Positions 25,909-34,451 of a stretch of 55,365 bases of DNA are shown in pieces. The notes under the pieces were generated by a model. It did not search any database. It was not told the origin of the DNA and saw nothing but the letters and a program-made list of their open reading frames with translations. Made by a program: the position numbers and the translations under genes. Within the stretch, counting starts at the first letter, position 1. Each line of letters starts with the position of its first letter. Where the stretch lies: assembly GCA_016873275.1 (NCBI GenBank), contig VGXO01000016.1:1-55365 (forward strand), given 5' to 3'. Source of the DNA: Phycisphaerae bacterium. Lineage in GTDB: Bacteria > Planctomycetota > Phycisphaerae > Phycisphaerales > SM1A02.

Positions 25909-27789
25909 TCCGGCATCGGTCGCGGGACCGACCGACTCGGAGATCCGCACGTCGAGCCGGCGGACCACCACCTCGTCGCCGAGCATGCGGCGGAACTGCT
26001 CGACGCGATCGGCGGGCACGAGCGGCGAGGACACCCAGATCTCGACCTGTGGAGGGCGCCGTCGCGAGATCCATGCCTCCGGCGCGGCGACGCGGATGCC
26101 GTGGATCCGGCATCCCTGCTTCGACTCGTCGTCGTCGATGAACCCGACCACCCGCACGGGACCATCGAGGAACGCCGCTTCGGTGGCGAGGAGCCGCCCG
26201 GCGCGACCGGCGCCGTAGATGACGACCGCCTTCGCCTGCCCGGAGCGCGCCCGCAGCCGCGCGGAGATCTCGTCGAGGAGCACGAAGCTGAATCGGGAGA
26301 GGACCGTCGCGAGGACCCAGAGGACGCCGAAGATCACGAACGCGCCTCGCGAGAAGCCGGGCGGCAGGCCGAACGCCACGACCACCGCCGCGACGCCCGC
26401 CGCAGCGCCGACGACCGCGGGCAGCGCGTGGTCCACCATCTCGCTCGCGCTGCCGGATCGCCAGGAGCGGGTGTAGCTGCGGAACGCGAGGTGCGCGAGC
26501 AGGCAGCAGGCGAGGACGAGCGGAAGCGACCGCACCACCGCGAGGCGGGTCGGATCATCGAGCGAGAAGTCGAAGCGAAGGAGGTACGCGCCGTAGTAGC
26601 AGGCGGAGACGATCATGGCGTCGAGCAGCGCCTTGATGAGCTGGATGATGGGGGTCCGCCGCCGGCTCAGGAAGGACTGCACCGTCCCCGTCGCCTCGCT
26701 CACCACCACCGGCACCCGGGAGAGCCAGACTCCGACGAGGAGGAGCGCGACGAGGTACAGCCCGAACAGCGGGTAGATGATCGATGGCGACCCGACCATG
26801 AAGAAGCCGGCGAGCCCGCTCGCCGCCGCGAGGGCGAGCACCGTTCCCAGCGTCTGCCAGCCGTCGAGCCCGAGGCGGGCGAGGCGGTGCGTCGAGTGGT
26901 CCTTGCCGCCGACCGCGGGGCTCTGGCTGCGCCAGAGGCGGGTCACGGTCACGAGGACGGTGTCGAGGATGGGGATCCCCGCGAAGGAGACCGCGACCAG
27001 ACCCTGCTGCAGCGAGGAGAGCGGGCGGTCAGGGGAGATGGTCCAGCGGTCGTTGAGGGCGCCGGGCAGCGTCAGCGTCGCGAGCATGAAGCCGAGGAAC
27101 AGGCTTCCGGAGTCGCCCATGAAGACCCGCGCGGGCGGACGGTTGTGGAGCCAGAACCCGAAGGTCGCCGCCGCCATCAGCGCCGCCATCCACGCCGCGG
27201 GCGGCGCGGCGCCGGGCATGTGCACCGCGAGCGTCGCGGCGATCGACGCGAAGGCGACGGTGCAGACGCCTGCGCTGATCCCGTCCATGTTGTCGAGCAG
27301 GTTCACCGCGTTGGTGACCCCGACGATCCAGGCGTAGGTGACGAGCAGGTCGATCGCCATCCAGCCGGTGAGGGAGAAGGGACCCACCACGACCATCAGC
27401 GGCGCCGCCGCGACGATCTGACCGGCGAGCTTCGTCGCGGGACGAAGGCGCTTGAAGTCGTCGACGAGCCCGAGGAGGAACATCGCCGCGGCGCCGACGA
27501 GGACCACCGCCGGCTCGAGCAGACCCGAATCCCGGACCGCCTTGAGCGACTCGAGGTCGAGTCGCGCCCCCATCGCAAGGAGGATCCCCGCGGCGATCAG
27601 CAGGAACACCGGCGCGAAGCCGACCCCTCCGTGGAGCGCCGTGACGCGGGTGTGCCAGCGGTCGGCGCGGGGCATCGCGACGAAGCCGAGCCGAAGGACC
27701 ACTCGGATGACCACCGCCGTCGTCGCCGCGGAGGCGGCGACCGCGGCGAGGAGCACGAGGGGCGGGATCCAGGGTGAAGTCGGAGGCAT
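25864..27789 (-). CDS. WecA/MraY-like sugar-1-phosphate transferase fused to a CapD-like N-terminal half
   Basis: The 641-residue product has two parts. Residues about 1-350 are a polyprenyl-phosphate sugar-1-phosphate transferase of the WecA/TagO type: VDDFKRLRP, NAVNLLDNMDGISAG, VFMGDSGSLFLG and the late KDHSTHRLARLG loop. Residues about 370-480 are four membrane helices starting LLRFDFSLDD, followed by a Rossmann nucleotide-binding domain (VVIYGAGRAGRLLATEA, VVGFIDDDESKQG, about 515-600). This is the N-terminal half of CapD/PglF/WbpM dehydratases, but the catalytic SDR half is absent. The start has GGAGG 8 nt upstream. The gene would initiate polysaccharide synthesis; the second module may bind a nucleotide sugar as a regulator or docking site. 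Confidence 0.88.
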   Translation of the reverse strand: MPPTSPWIPPLVLLAAVAASAATTAVVIRVVLRLGFVAMPRADRWHTRVTALHGGVGFAPVFLLIAAGILLAMGARLDLESLKAVRDSGLLEPAVVLVGAAAMFLLGLVDDFKRLRPATKLAGQIVAAAPLMVVVGPFSLTGWMAIDLLVTYAWIVGVTNAVNLLDNMDGISAGVCTVAFASIAATLAVHMPGAAPPAAWMAALMAAATFGFWLHNRPPARVFMGDSGSLFLGFMLATLTLPGALNDRWTISPDRPLSSLQQGLVAVSFAGIPILDTVLVTVTRLWRSQSPAVGGKDHSTHRLARLGLDGWQTLGTVLALAAASGLAGFFMVGSPSIIYPLFGLYLVALLLVGVWLSRVPVVVSEATGTVQSFLSRRRTPIIQLIKALLDAMIVSACYYGAYLLRFDFSLDDPTRLAVVRSLPLVLACCLLAHLAFRSYTRSWRSGSASEMVDHALPAVVGAAAGVAAVVVAFGLPPGFSRGAFVIFGVLWVLATVLSRFSFVLLDEISARLRARSGQAKAVVIYGAGRAGRLLATEAAFLDGPVRVVGFIDDDESKQGCRIHGIRVAAPEAWISRRRPPQVEIWVSSPLVPADRVEQFRRMLGDEVVVRRLDVRISESVGPATDAGSGAHPVEQATAHRA

Positions 27790-27833
27790 TGGAAGCCCTC
27801 CGAACGCGGCATGGGCCGCCTCGGAGGGGTCGC

Positions 27834-27840
27834 TACGATA
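27834..27840. promoter_or_regulatory. Symmetric bidirectional promoter between two polysaccharide genes
   Basis: The 7-bp sequence TACGATA reads as a -10 element on both strands (TACGAT on plus, TATCGT on minus). It lies 47-49 bp from both divergent starts (27789 and 27886). Each mRNA would have a leader of about 40 nt with a Shine-Dalgarno-like site. Confidence 0.45.
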
Positions 27841-27885
27841 TCCGCCCCTCGGCGGGACTCACCCCGCCTCGGAGACCCATCACGC

Positions 27886-28875
27886 ATGAGATTCCTCGTG
27901 ACCGGCGGCGCCGGCTTCATCGGGAGCCACGCCGCGGACGTGCTGCTTGCCCGCGGAGACGAGGTCGTCGCCTTCGACAACCTCAGCACCGGGCGGCTCG
28001 ACAACATCCGCCACCTCGCCGACCGACCCGGCTTCCGGTTCGAGCTTGGCGACGTCCTCGACGAGGACCGGCTCGAGCCGCTCGTCCGCGCCTGCGACGT
28101 GGTGCTCCACCTCGCGGCGGCGGTGGGCGTGCGCCTCATCATGGAGAACCCGGTCCGCACGATCGTGACCAACGTGCAGGGCACCGAGAACGTCCTGCTG
28201 CTCGCGAACCGGCACCGCAAGAAGGTGTTCGTCGCCTCGACCTCCGAGGTCTACGGCAAGCTGATGGACGACGCGTCCGTGGAGCGGCTGCGGGAGGACT
28301 CCGACTGGCGGCTCGGTCCGACGAGCAAGCGGCGGTGGGCGTACGCGTGCTCGAAGGCGATGGACGAGTTCCTGGCGCTCGCCTACTTCGACGAGAAGCG
28401 CCTGCCGGTGGTGGTCGCGCGGTTCTTCAACACCGTCGGCCCGCGGCAGACCGGCCGATACGGGATGGTCATCCCGAACCTCGTGCGGGCGGCGCTGATG
28501 CGCCGACCGCTGCGCGTCCACGGCGACGGCACCCAGACCCGCTGCTTCACCCACGTCCACGATGCGGTGCGGGCGATGCTCGCCCTCGTCGCCTCGCCCG
28601 CCGCCGAGGGGCAGGTCTTCAACATCGGCAGCGACGAGGAGATCTCGATCAACGACCTCGCGCGGCGGATCATCGCGATGACCGGCAGCGACTCGACGAT
28701 CGAGCACGTGCCCTACGAGCAGGTCTTCGGGGCGGGCTTCGAGGACATGCGCCGCCGCACGCCCGACCTCTCGAAGATCCACGCGGCGGTCGGCTATCGC
28801 CCGTCGCTCGGGATCGAGGACATCCTGCGGGCGATCATCGAGGGCGCGAAGGCGGACGCCGAGGCGACGCTCTGA
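27886..28875 (+). CDS. NAD-dependent sugar-nucleotide epimerase/dehydratase
   Basis: The 329-residue extended SDR protein has GGAGFIGSHAADVL at residues 7-20, DNLSTG, the catalytic STSEVYG and Y-x3-K (YACSK), and the C-terminal substrate part with RCFTHVHDAVRAM and VFNIGSDEEISI. It looks closest to the UDP-glucose 4-epimerase / UDP-glucuronate decarboxylase-like branch; substrate cannot be fixed by eye. It lies upstream of, and in the same direction as, the amidotransferase gene (36 bp gap), so the two probably form an operon driven by the bidirectional promoter at 27834. Confidence 0.9.
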   Translation: MRFLVTGGAGFIGSHAADVLLARGDEVVAFDNLSTGRLDNIRHLADRPGFRFELGDVLDEDRLEPLVRACDVVLHLAAAVGVRLIMENPVRTIVTNVQGTENVLLLANRHRKKVFVASTSEVYGKLMDDASVERLREDSDWRLGPTSKRRWAYACSKAMDEFLALAYFDEKRLPVVVARFFNTVGPRQTGRYGMVIPNLVRAALMRRPLRVHGDGTQTRCFTHVHDAVRAMLALVASPAAEGQVFNIGSDEEISINDLARRIIAMTGSDSTIEHVPYEQVFGAGFEDMRRRTPDLSKIHAAVGYRPSLGIEDILRAIIEGAKADAEATL

Positions 28876-28911
28876 GCCCCGCGGTCGCGCGGACGACGCC
28901 GAGGCTTCTTC

Positions 28912-30912
28912 ATGTGCGGACTCGCCGGCTTCGTCGATCGCGGCTTGCTACGGGATGATCCGAGGCGCGTGCTTGCCTCGATGGCGGACGCGATCCGCCA
29001 CCGCGGTCCGGACGACGAGGGATCGTGGTGGAGCCCCGAGGCGCGGGTCGGGCTCGGCTTCCGGCGGCTCTCGATCCAGGATCTCTCGCCGCTCGGGCAC
29101 CAGCCGATGGCGTCGGCGTCGGGGCGCTTCGTCATCGCCTTCAACGGCGAGGTCTACAACTTCCGCGACCTCCGCGGCGGGCTCGAGGCGAAGGGGCACC
29201 GCTTCCGCGGGCACTCCGACACCGAGGTCATGCTCGCGGCGTTCGAGGAGTGGGGCGTCGCGGGCGCCGTCGCCCGATTCGTCGGCATGTTCGCCTTCGC
29301 GGTCTGGGACGAGCGCGAGCAGGAGCTGCTGCTCGTCCGCGACCGACTCGGCGTGAAGCCCCTCTACTACGGGATCGCCTCCCGCGCCGGGCGCGCCGCG
29401 ACGAGCCCGCGGCTCGAGGTCGCGGAGGGCGAGGCGCTCGTCTTCGCGAGCGAGCTGAAGGCGATCCGGCGGTTCCCGGGGGCGAGGCTCGACCTCGACC
29501 GCGGCGCCGCGGCGCTCTACGCGCGTCACGGCTACGTTCCGGGGCCGTGGAGCATCCACTCGGCGCTCCGCAAGCTCCCGCCCGGACACCTGCTCCGCTG
29601 GCGGCGGTCGACCGGCGGGGCGGCGCTCGAGCGCTACTGGTCGGCGAAGGAGGTGGTCGAGCGCGGCCTCGCCGAGCCGTTCCGGGGCACCGAGGAGGAG
29701 GCGATCGAGGCGCTTGCCGCGCGGCTCGACGACGCGGTCCGCATCCGCATGATCGCGGACGTGCCGCTCGGGGCGTGGCTCTCGGGCGGCATCGACTCGA
29801 CCGCCGTCGCCGCGACGATGGTGCGGCTCTCCGACCAGCCGGTGCGGACCTTCACGATCGGCTTCCGCGACTTCGGCTTCGACGAGGCGCCCGCGGCGGC
29901 GGCGGTCGCGCGGCACTTGGGCACCGCGCATCACGAGGAGTACCTCCGTCCCGAGGCGGCGCTCGCGCTCGTGCCCGAGCTGCCGCGGATCTGGGACGAG
30001 CCGTTCGCGGACTCCTCGCAGCTGCCGACCCTCCTCGTGTCGATCGCCTCGCGCCGCGAGGTGACGGTGATCCTCTCCGGCGACGGCGGCGACGAGATGT
30101 TCGGCGGCTACGAGCGATATCGATGGACGCAAGCGGCGTGGGCAGCGCTCTCGCGGCTCCCGGCGCCCGCGCGGCGCGCGGCGGCGGGCATGCTCCGGGC
30201 GGTGCCGCGCGGCGTCCTCGACCGCGTGCTTGGTCCCATCACCCGCCGGCTTCCCGCCCGCTGGGCGACCGGGGCGCCGGGCGACCGGCTGCACAAGCTC
30301 GCGGAGCGGGCGTCGGTCGACGACGCGTGGCAGCTCTACCGCGGGCTCGTCTCGGTCGCGAGCCGACCGGGCGAGCTTCTCGTCGATGCCAATGAGCCGG
30401 AGCATCCGCTGACGGACCCGCAGTGGGTCATGGAGGAAGGCGACCTCGACCTCCGGATGATGCAGGCGGACGTGGTGACCTACCTCGTCGACGACATCCT
30501 CGTGAAGGTCGATCGCGCGACGATGTCGCAGTCGCTCGAGGCGCGGAATCCGCTGCTCGACCATCGGCTCGTCGAGTTCGCCTTCACGCTGCCGCTCGTG
30601 ATGAAGATCCGCGGCGGCGTCTCGAAGTGGGCGCTGCGGCAGCTCGCGTTCCGGCGGGTGCCGCGGGAGCTGCTCGAGCGGCCGAAGATGGGCTTCGGCG
30701 TCCCGGTCGACCGCTGGATGCGCGGACCGCTGCGCGAGTGGGCGGAGTCGCTGCTCGAGCGGCGCGAGCTCGAGTCGGTGGGCGTCTTCCGTCCCGAGGC
30801 GGTCGAGCGGATCTGGCGCGAGCACCTCGAGGGTCGCACCTCGCACGCGCCGCAGCTCTGGATGGTGCTGATGCTGCAGGCGTGGGCGCGCTGCTGGTCG
30901 CGCGAGGGCTGA
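28912..30912 (+). CDS. asnB: Asparagine synthase-like glutamine amidotransferase
   Basis: The 666-residue AsnB-type enzyme has nucleophile Cys2 (MCGLAGF), glutaminase motifs RHRGPDD and FNGEVYNFRDLR, DRLGVKPLYYG, and the ATP-pyrophosphatase motif SGGIDST at residues 291-297 with SGDGGDEMFGGYERY. The glutaminase part (1-210) feeds ammonia to the synthase part (230-640). Length is at the upper end of the family. In polysaccharide loci such proteins usually amidate sugar acids rather than make asparagine, and exosortase-linked clusters commonly carry one, so a modifying role is plausible here. GAGG 7 nt upstream supports the ATG. The gene converges on the next GT4 gene, with a hairpin at the junction. 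Confidence 0.93.
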   Translation: MCGLAGFVDRGLLRDDPRRVLASMADAIRHRGPDDEGSWWSPEARVGLGFRRLSIQDLSPLGHQPMASASGRFVIAFNGEVYNFRDLRGGLEAKGHRFRGHSDTEVMLAAFEEWGVAGAVARFVGMFAFAVWDEREQELLLVRDRLGVKPLYYGIASRAGRAATSPRLEVAEGEALVFASELKAIRRFPGARLDLDRGAAALYARHGYVPGPWSIHSALRKLPPGHLLRWRRSTGGAALERYWSAKEVVERGLAEPFRGTEEEAIEALAARLDDAVRIRMIADVPLGAWLSGGIDSTAVAATMVRLSDQPVRTFTIGFRDFGFDEAPAAAAVARHLGTAHHEEYLRPEAALALVPELPRIWDEPFADSSQLPTLLVSIASRREVTVILSGDGGDEMFGGYERYRWTQAAWAALSRLPAPARRAAAGMLRAVPRGVLDRVLGPITRRLPARWATGAPGDRLHKLAERASVDDAWQLYRGLVSVASRPGELLVDANEPEHPLTDPQWVMEEGDLDLRMMQADVVTYLVDDILVKVDRATMSQSLEARNPLLDHRLVEFAFTLPLVMKIRGGVSKWALRQLAFRRVPRELLERPKMGFGVPVDRWMRGPLREWAESLLERRELESVGVFRPEAVERIWREHLEGRTSHAPQLWMVLMLQAWARCWSREG

Positions 30913-30938
30913 GCGGAGCCCGGCAGCCGACGCAGGGT

Positions 30939-30955
30939 CGCCGCCTCAGGCGGCG
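30939..30955. terminator. Hairpin at a convergent junction with a stop codon in its loop
   Basis: CGCCGCC (30939-30945) pairs with GGCGGCG (30949-30955). The 3-nt loop (TCA) is the complement of the TGA stop of the minus-strand glycosyltransferase. It may stop transcription from both directions; there is no U-tract. Confidence 0.4.
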
Positions 30956-32178
30956 TGGTCCGCGGCGACCAGCTCGCGGAGGAGCGACGCATAGCGGTCG
31001 ACCACCGCGTCGAGGGAGAACTCCCGGCGGATCCGCTCCCTCGCGAGCCCGCCGCGGCGGGCCCGCTCCGCGGGGTCGAGCGAGAGCACCTCGCGCCACG
31101 CCGCCGCCATCAGGTCCGGGCGCCTCGGAGGGACCACCACGCCTCGGTCGCCGACGATCCGTGCCGAGTCGCCGACGTCGGTGACGACCGGAATCACCCC
31201 GAACGACATCGCCTCGCCGACCGCGTTCGAGAATGCCTCGGTGATGGAGGTCGACGCGAAGAGGTCGCCCGCCCGCCAGACCTCCGTGAGGTCGGAACCG
31301 CGACGCTCGCCGAGCCAGCGGAAGCGGTCGGCGATCGAGGCGGGGATGCTCCATCGTCCGGCGCGATCCGCCTCGAAGCCGCGCCCCGCCACCACGTAGG
31401 TCGCGTCGCCCTGCGAGGCGTGGGCGACCGCCGCGCGGAGGAAGTCTTCGAAGCCCTTGTCGGGATGATCACGTCCGACGAAGAGGACGACGGGGCGATC
31501 CTCGGGGAGCAAGAGCCGGCGCCGCGCCGCGAGGCGTTCGGCGCCGCTCGGCGCCTCGGGAACCACGAAGCCGTTGCCGATGACGAGCTCGCGGCGGGCG
31601 GCGTAGCCATGCGCGACGTGGTCGAGTCGACCTCGCTCGGAGTTGTAGACGACCGCATCGATCCAGCGCGACGCCCGCGCGGCGATCGAGATGCACGCCC
31701 GCGAGTGCAGCGGCATCGCCGCGAGCTCCGCGAGGGTCTGGCGGACGTTGAAGACGATCCGCGGCGCGCCCACGATCCGGCGGACCACGGGCGCGACCGC
31801 ATGCGCGTGCGGCATCCATGCCATCAGGACGTCCGGTCGCCATCGCCGCATCGCCCGAAGCCGGCTGGGGGATGCGACGAGCGCGGCGAGGGGGTCGATC
31901 GCGACCCCCGCGTCATGGAAGCTCGACTCGAGCGTCCCGCCCGAGGTCAGCGTGATCACCCGCGACTCGACGCCGGTCCGGATCAGACCGGACGCAAGGC
32001 GGAGGAGCGCCACCTCCGCGCCGCCGGTGCCGAGACCGACGATGAGGTGCAGCACCCGGATCGATCGGTCGTCGCCGGCGGGCGGTCGATCCCGTCCGAG
32101 CTGCCCGGCGCTGATCGTGGCGGATCGAGAGGTCATCGTCGTCGGCGCTGCGCCGCGGTCAAGTCCTTCTTGATCCAT
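30946..32178 (-). CDS. GT4-family glycosyltransferase
   Basis: The 410-residue GT-B protein has the N-terminal motif VLHLIVGLGTGGAEVALLRL typical of GT4 enzymes of exopolysaccharide clusters, the donor domain VVLFVGRDHPDKGFEDFLRA, and E-x7-E in SITEAFSNAVGEAMSFG. The start is placed at 32178 because a minus-strand -10 hexamer (TATCCT, 32199-32194) gives a leader of about 9 nt; ATG 32136 would give 396 residues and has no ribosome site. Donor and acceptor are unknown. Confidence 0.9.
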   Translation of the reverse strand: MDQEGLDRGAAPTTMTSRSATISAGQLGRDRPPAGDDRSIRVLHLIVGLGTGGAEVALLRLASGLIRTGVESRVITLTSGGTLESSFHDAGVAIDPLAALVASPSRLRAMRRWRPDVLMAWMPHAHAVAPVVRRIVGAPRIVFNVRQTLAELAAMPLHSRACISIAARASRWIDAVVYNSERGRLDHVAHGYAARRELVIGNGFVVPEAPSGAERLAARRRLLLPEDRPVVLFVGRDHPDKGFEDFLRAAVAHASQGDATYVVAGRGFEADRAGRWSIPASIADRFRWLGERRGSDLTEVWRAGDLFASTSITEAFSNAVGEAMSFGVIPVVTDVGDSARIVGDRGVVVPPRRPDLMAAAWREVLSLDPAERARRGGLARERIRREFSLDAVVDRYASLLRELVAADHAA

Positions 32179-32193
32179 GCCGTCCGGCGGCGG

Positions 32194-32203
32194 AGGATAC
32201 CTT
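32194..32203. promoter_or_regulatory. Second bidirectional promoter (overlapping -10 elements)
   Basis: AGGATACCTT contains TACCTT on the plus strand (32198-32203, leader of about 35 nt to TTG 32245) and TATCCT on the minus strand (32199-32194, leader of about 9 nt to ATG 32178). Confidence 0.4.
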
Positions 32204-32244
32204 CGACCGCCCCGCCGCCGCGACCTCCACGGGAGTCCACGCCT

Positions 32245-33018
32245 TTGCCTCAGCTCGACGACGTCGAAGCAAACGTTCCCCGCGTCGACGCGGCGTACTG
32301 GGATGGCGTGTGGTCGGACGCCGACCGCCGCCTGCTCCCCAACTTCCTGAACGTGGGCAACCGGAACCTGCGGTCGGTGCTGTCTCGCTCGCTCGAGGGA
32401 TGCCATCGCGTCCTCGAGGTGGGCTGCGCGCCAGGCAAGTGGCTCGCGTGGCTCGGGCGCCGCGGGCACGAGGTCGCGGGGCTCGACTTCGCGCCGGGCG
32501 GCGTCGAGTCGACGCGGCGTCGCCTCGCGGCGGCGGGGGTCAGGGGCGACGTGCGCTGCGAGGACCTCTTCGCCACCAGCTTCGAGCCGGCGGCCTTCGA
32601 CGCGGTCTACAGCGCCGGAGTCGTCGAGCACTTCGACGATCCCCGTCCGTGCCTCGCGCGGCACCTCGGGCTCGTGCGACCGGGCGGGCGGGTGGTCGTG
32701 CTGATCCCGCACTACGGCGGCATCTACGGGAGCATCCAGGGTTGGCTGGACCGCGAGAAGCTCGACATCCACAACCTGTCGATCATGAGCCCGGAGGCGA
32801 TGGCGTCCGCGATGCGGGACGCCGGCGGCGCGAGCGTCGTGGCGTGGTCGTGTGGCCGCGCGAGCCCGTGGATCCTGACCCTCGAGGAGCGGATGCCTCG
32901 AGCCATCGCCCGCGTCGCGAGCCTCGGGCTCAACGCCCTCGCGCTGCTCCAGCCCTGCGAGGTCAGGGCGCTTCGTCCGCTGATCGCGGTGACCGCGATC
33001 CGTCCGCCGTCGGGCTGA
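32245..33018 (+). CDS. SAM-dependent methyltransferase
   Basis: The 257-residue class I methyltransferase has motif I VLEVGCAPGKWLAWL, a following acidic residue in VAGLDFAPGGV, and AFDAVYSAGVVEHFDDP with post-motif LVRPGGRVVVLIPHYGG. In this setting it probably methylates a sugar or lipid-linked glycan. The start is inferred as TTG 32245 because GGGAG lies 9 nt upstream and the frame upstream of it is Arg/Pro-rich; no ATG exists near the expected N-terminus. Its 3' end overlaps the convergent flippase gene by 56 bp. Confidence 0.85.
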   Translation: MPQLDDVEANVPRVDAAYWDGVWSDADRRLLPNFLNVGNRNLRSVLSRSLEGCHRVLEVGCAPGKWLAWLGRRGHEVAGLDFAPGGVESTRRRLAAAGVRGDVRCEDLFATSFEPAAFDAVYSAGVVEHFDDPRPCLARHLGLVRPGGRVVVLIPHYGGIYGSIQGWLDREKLDIHNLSIMSPEAMASAMRDAGGASVVAWSCGRASPWILTLEERMPRAIARVASLGLNALALLQPCEVRALRPLIAVTAIRPPSG

Positions 33019-34321
33019 TCGCCCGGCGCCCGACCGCGGCGCAGGCGACCATGCCGACCGCCATCGAGAGGAACGTCGCCCAGGCGAGACCGAGGGCGGT
33101 CGAGCCGAGCAGCGCTCCCGCGGCGAGGAGGGTTCCCTCGCGCGGGATCACGATGAGCAGGAGCGACCGCCACATCCGCCCCGCCGCCTGCACGCGCTGG
33201 AAGAGCGATTGCGCGACGACGTCGAGGGCGCCGGCGGCGAGCAGGACCAGCAGCACGCCCGCCCCCGACTCGAAGCCTGGTCCGAAGACTCCCATCGCCC
33301 ACGAAGCCCCGGCGGCGAGCGGCAGCGCGACGAGCAGGAAGCCCCCGACCGCGACGAAGGCGTTCACCCGCACCCCGGCGCGAAGCGCGTCAGGCCTCAC
33401 CGCCCGCGCGGCGACGATCGCCGAGCCGATCCGGTTCGCCTGCGACGGGATGAAGAGCGCGATGGCACGAAGGGTGATCGCCGCGTTGAAGAGCCCCACC
33501 TGGGCGGGACCTCCCTCCTGCCGGAAGAGCCACGCGAGCACGACCCAGGCGATCGGCTGCATGAAGATGCCGGACAGACCGAGCGGCGCGATGAAGTGGA
33601 GGAACTCCCGCCTCGACGGGGCGTCGGGTCGAGTCCAGCCTCCGCAGCGACTTCGAAGCGCCCTGCTCGCCGCGGCGGCGAGGACCGCCACTTGCGCCCA
33701 CGTGATCGCGGCGTAGATCACGAGCACGGTCGGCAGCGGAAGCCCGCGGAGGACGACCACGGCGAGCCCGGTCAGGGCGAGCCCGCCGACGAGCGACCCG
33801 AGCACCCAGCCGCGGACCGCGCCGAGGCCGATGAGCACCCCCTGCAGCGGGAAGGAGACCGCGAGTCCGGCGAGGAGCAGCGCGGTGGGGAGCGCGAGCG
33901 GGACGAGGTCCGGTCGCTCCATCCACCCCGCGACGATCGGACCTCGGACGGCGAGGAAGATGCCGGCGCCGACGATCGTCAGCGATCCAACGATCACCGC
34001 GGCGAGGGTGGCATGGGCGGCGGCGAGGCGGGGGGCGTCCGTGGCATGGCGGGCGACGAGGCAGGTCGTGCCGTAGCCGGTCCCGAACTGGAGGAACGAC
34101 GCGAGGGCAGCCGCGAGTCCGGTCATCACCGCGAAGTCGCCGAGTCCGGACTCGCCCGAGGCACGGGCGACCGTCCAGGTGAGGATCAGGAGGGGAACCT
34201 GCGTGAGCGCGCTCGCGACGCCCGAGAGCGCCGTGCCCGAGAGCATCCGGTGAAGCAGGTCGGCGCCGATCCCGAGGCGGTCTCCGATCGCGGCGATCGT
34301 CCGTGCGGCGTGGTCGATCAC
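32963..34321 (-). CDS. Polysaccharide flippase (Wzx/MATE-like)
   Basis: The 452-residue protein has 12-14 transmembrane helices and the layout of the oligosaccharide flippase family: N-terminal amphipathic region followed by MLSGTALSGVASALTQVPLL, GYGTTCLVARH, and a central FIAPLGLSGIFMQPIAWVV. It would move lipid-linked repeat units across the inner membrane. The GTG start at 34321 is fixed by GGAGG 6 nt upstream. A Wzy polymerase is not obvious nearby unless the next membrane protein serves that role. The 3' end overlaps the methyltransferase gene by 56 bp. Confidence 0.87.
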   Translation of the reverse strand: MIDHAARTIAAIGDRLGIGADLLHRMLSGTALSGVASALTQVPLLILTWTVARASGESGLGDFAVMTGLAAALASFLQFGTGYGTTCLVARHATDAPRLAAAHATLAAVIVGSLTIVGAGIFLAVRGPIVAGWMERPDLVPLALPTALLLAGLAVSFPLQGVLIGLGAVRGWVLGSLVGGLALTGLAVVVLRGLPLPTVLVIYAAITWAQVAVLAAAASRALRSRCGGWTRPDAPSRREFLHFIAPLGLSGIFMQPIAWVVLAWLFRQEGGPAQVGLFNAAITLRAIALFIPSQANRIGSAIVAARAVRPDALRAGVRVNAFVAVGGFLLVALPLAAGASWAMGVFGPGFESGAGVLLVLLAAGALDVVAQSLFQRVQAAGRMWRSLLLIVIPREGTLLAAGALLGSTALGLAWATFLSMAVGMVACAAVGRRAISPTADGSRSPRSADEAP

Positions 34322-34451
34322 GACGGACCTCCGCGGCGGACCCCGCAGGATCGCCGCCGGTCCGGTGGGAAGCGCTGCTCGAGGAGGTTCTCGACGATGG
34401 GAGGTTCTCCGGGGTCGACGCGATCGCCCCGTCGCGTGTCGAGGGCGACGT

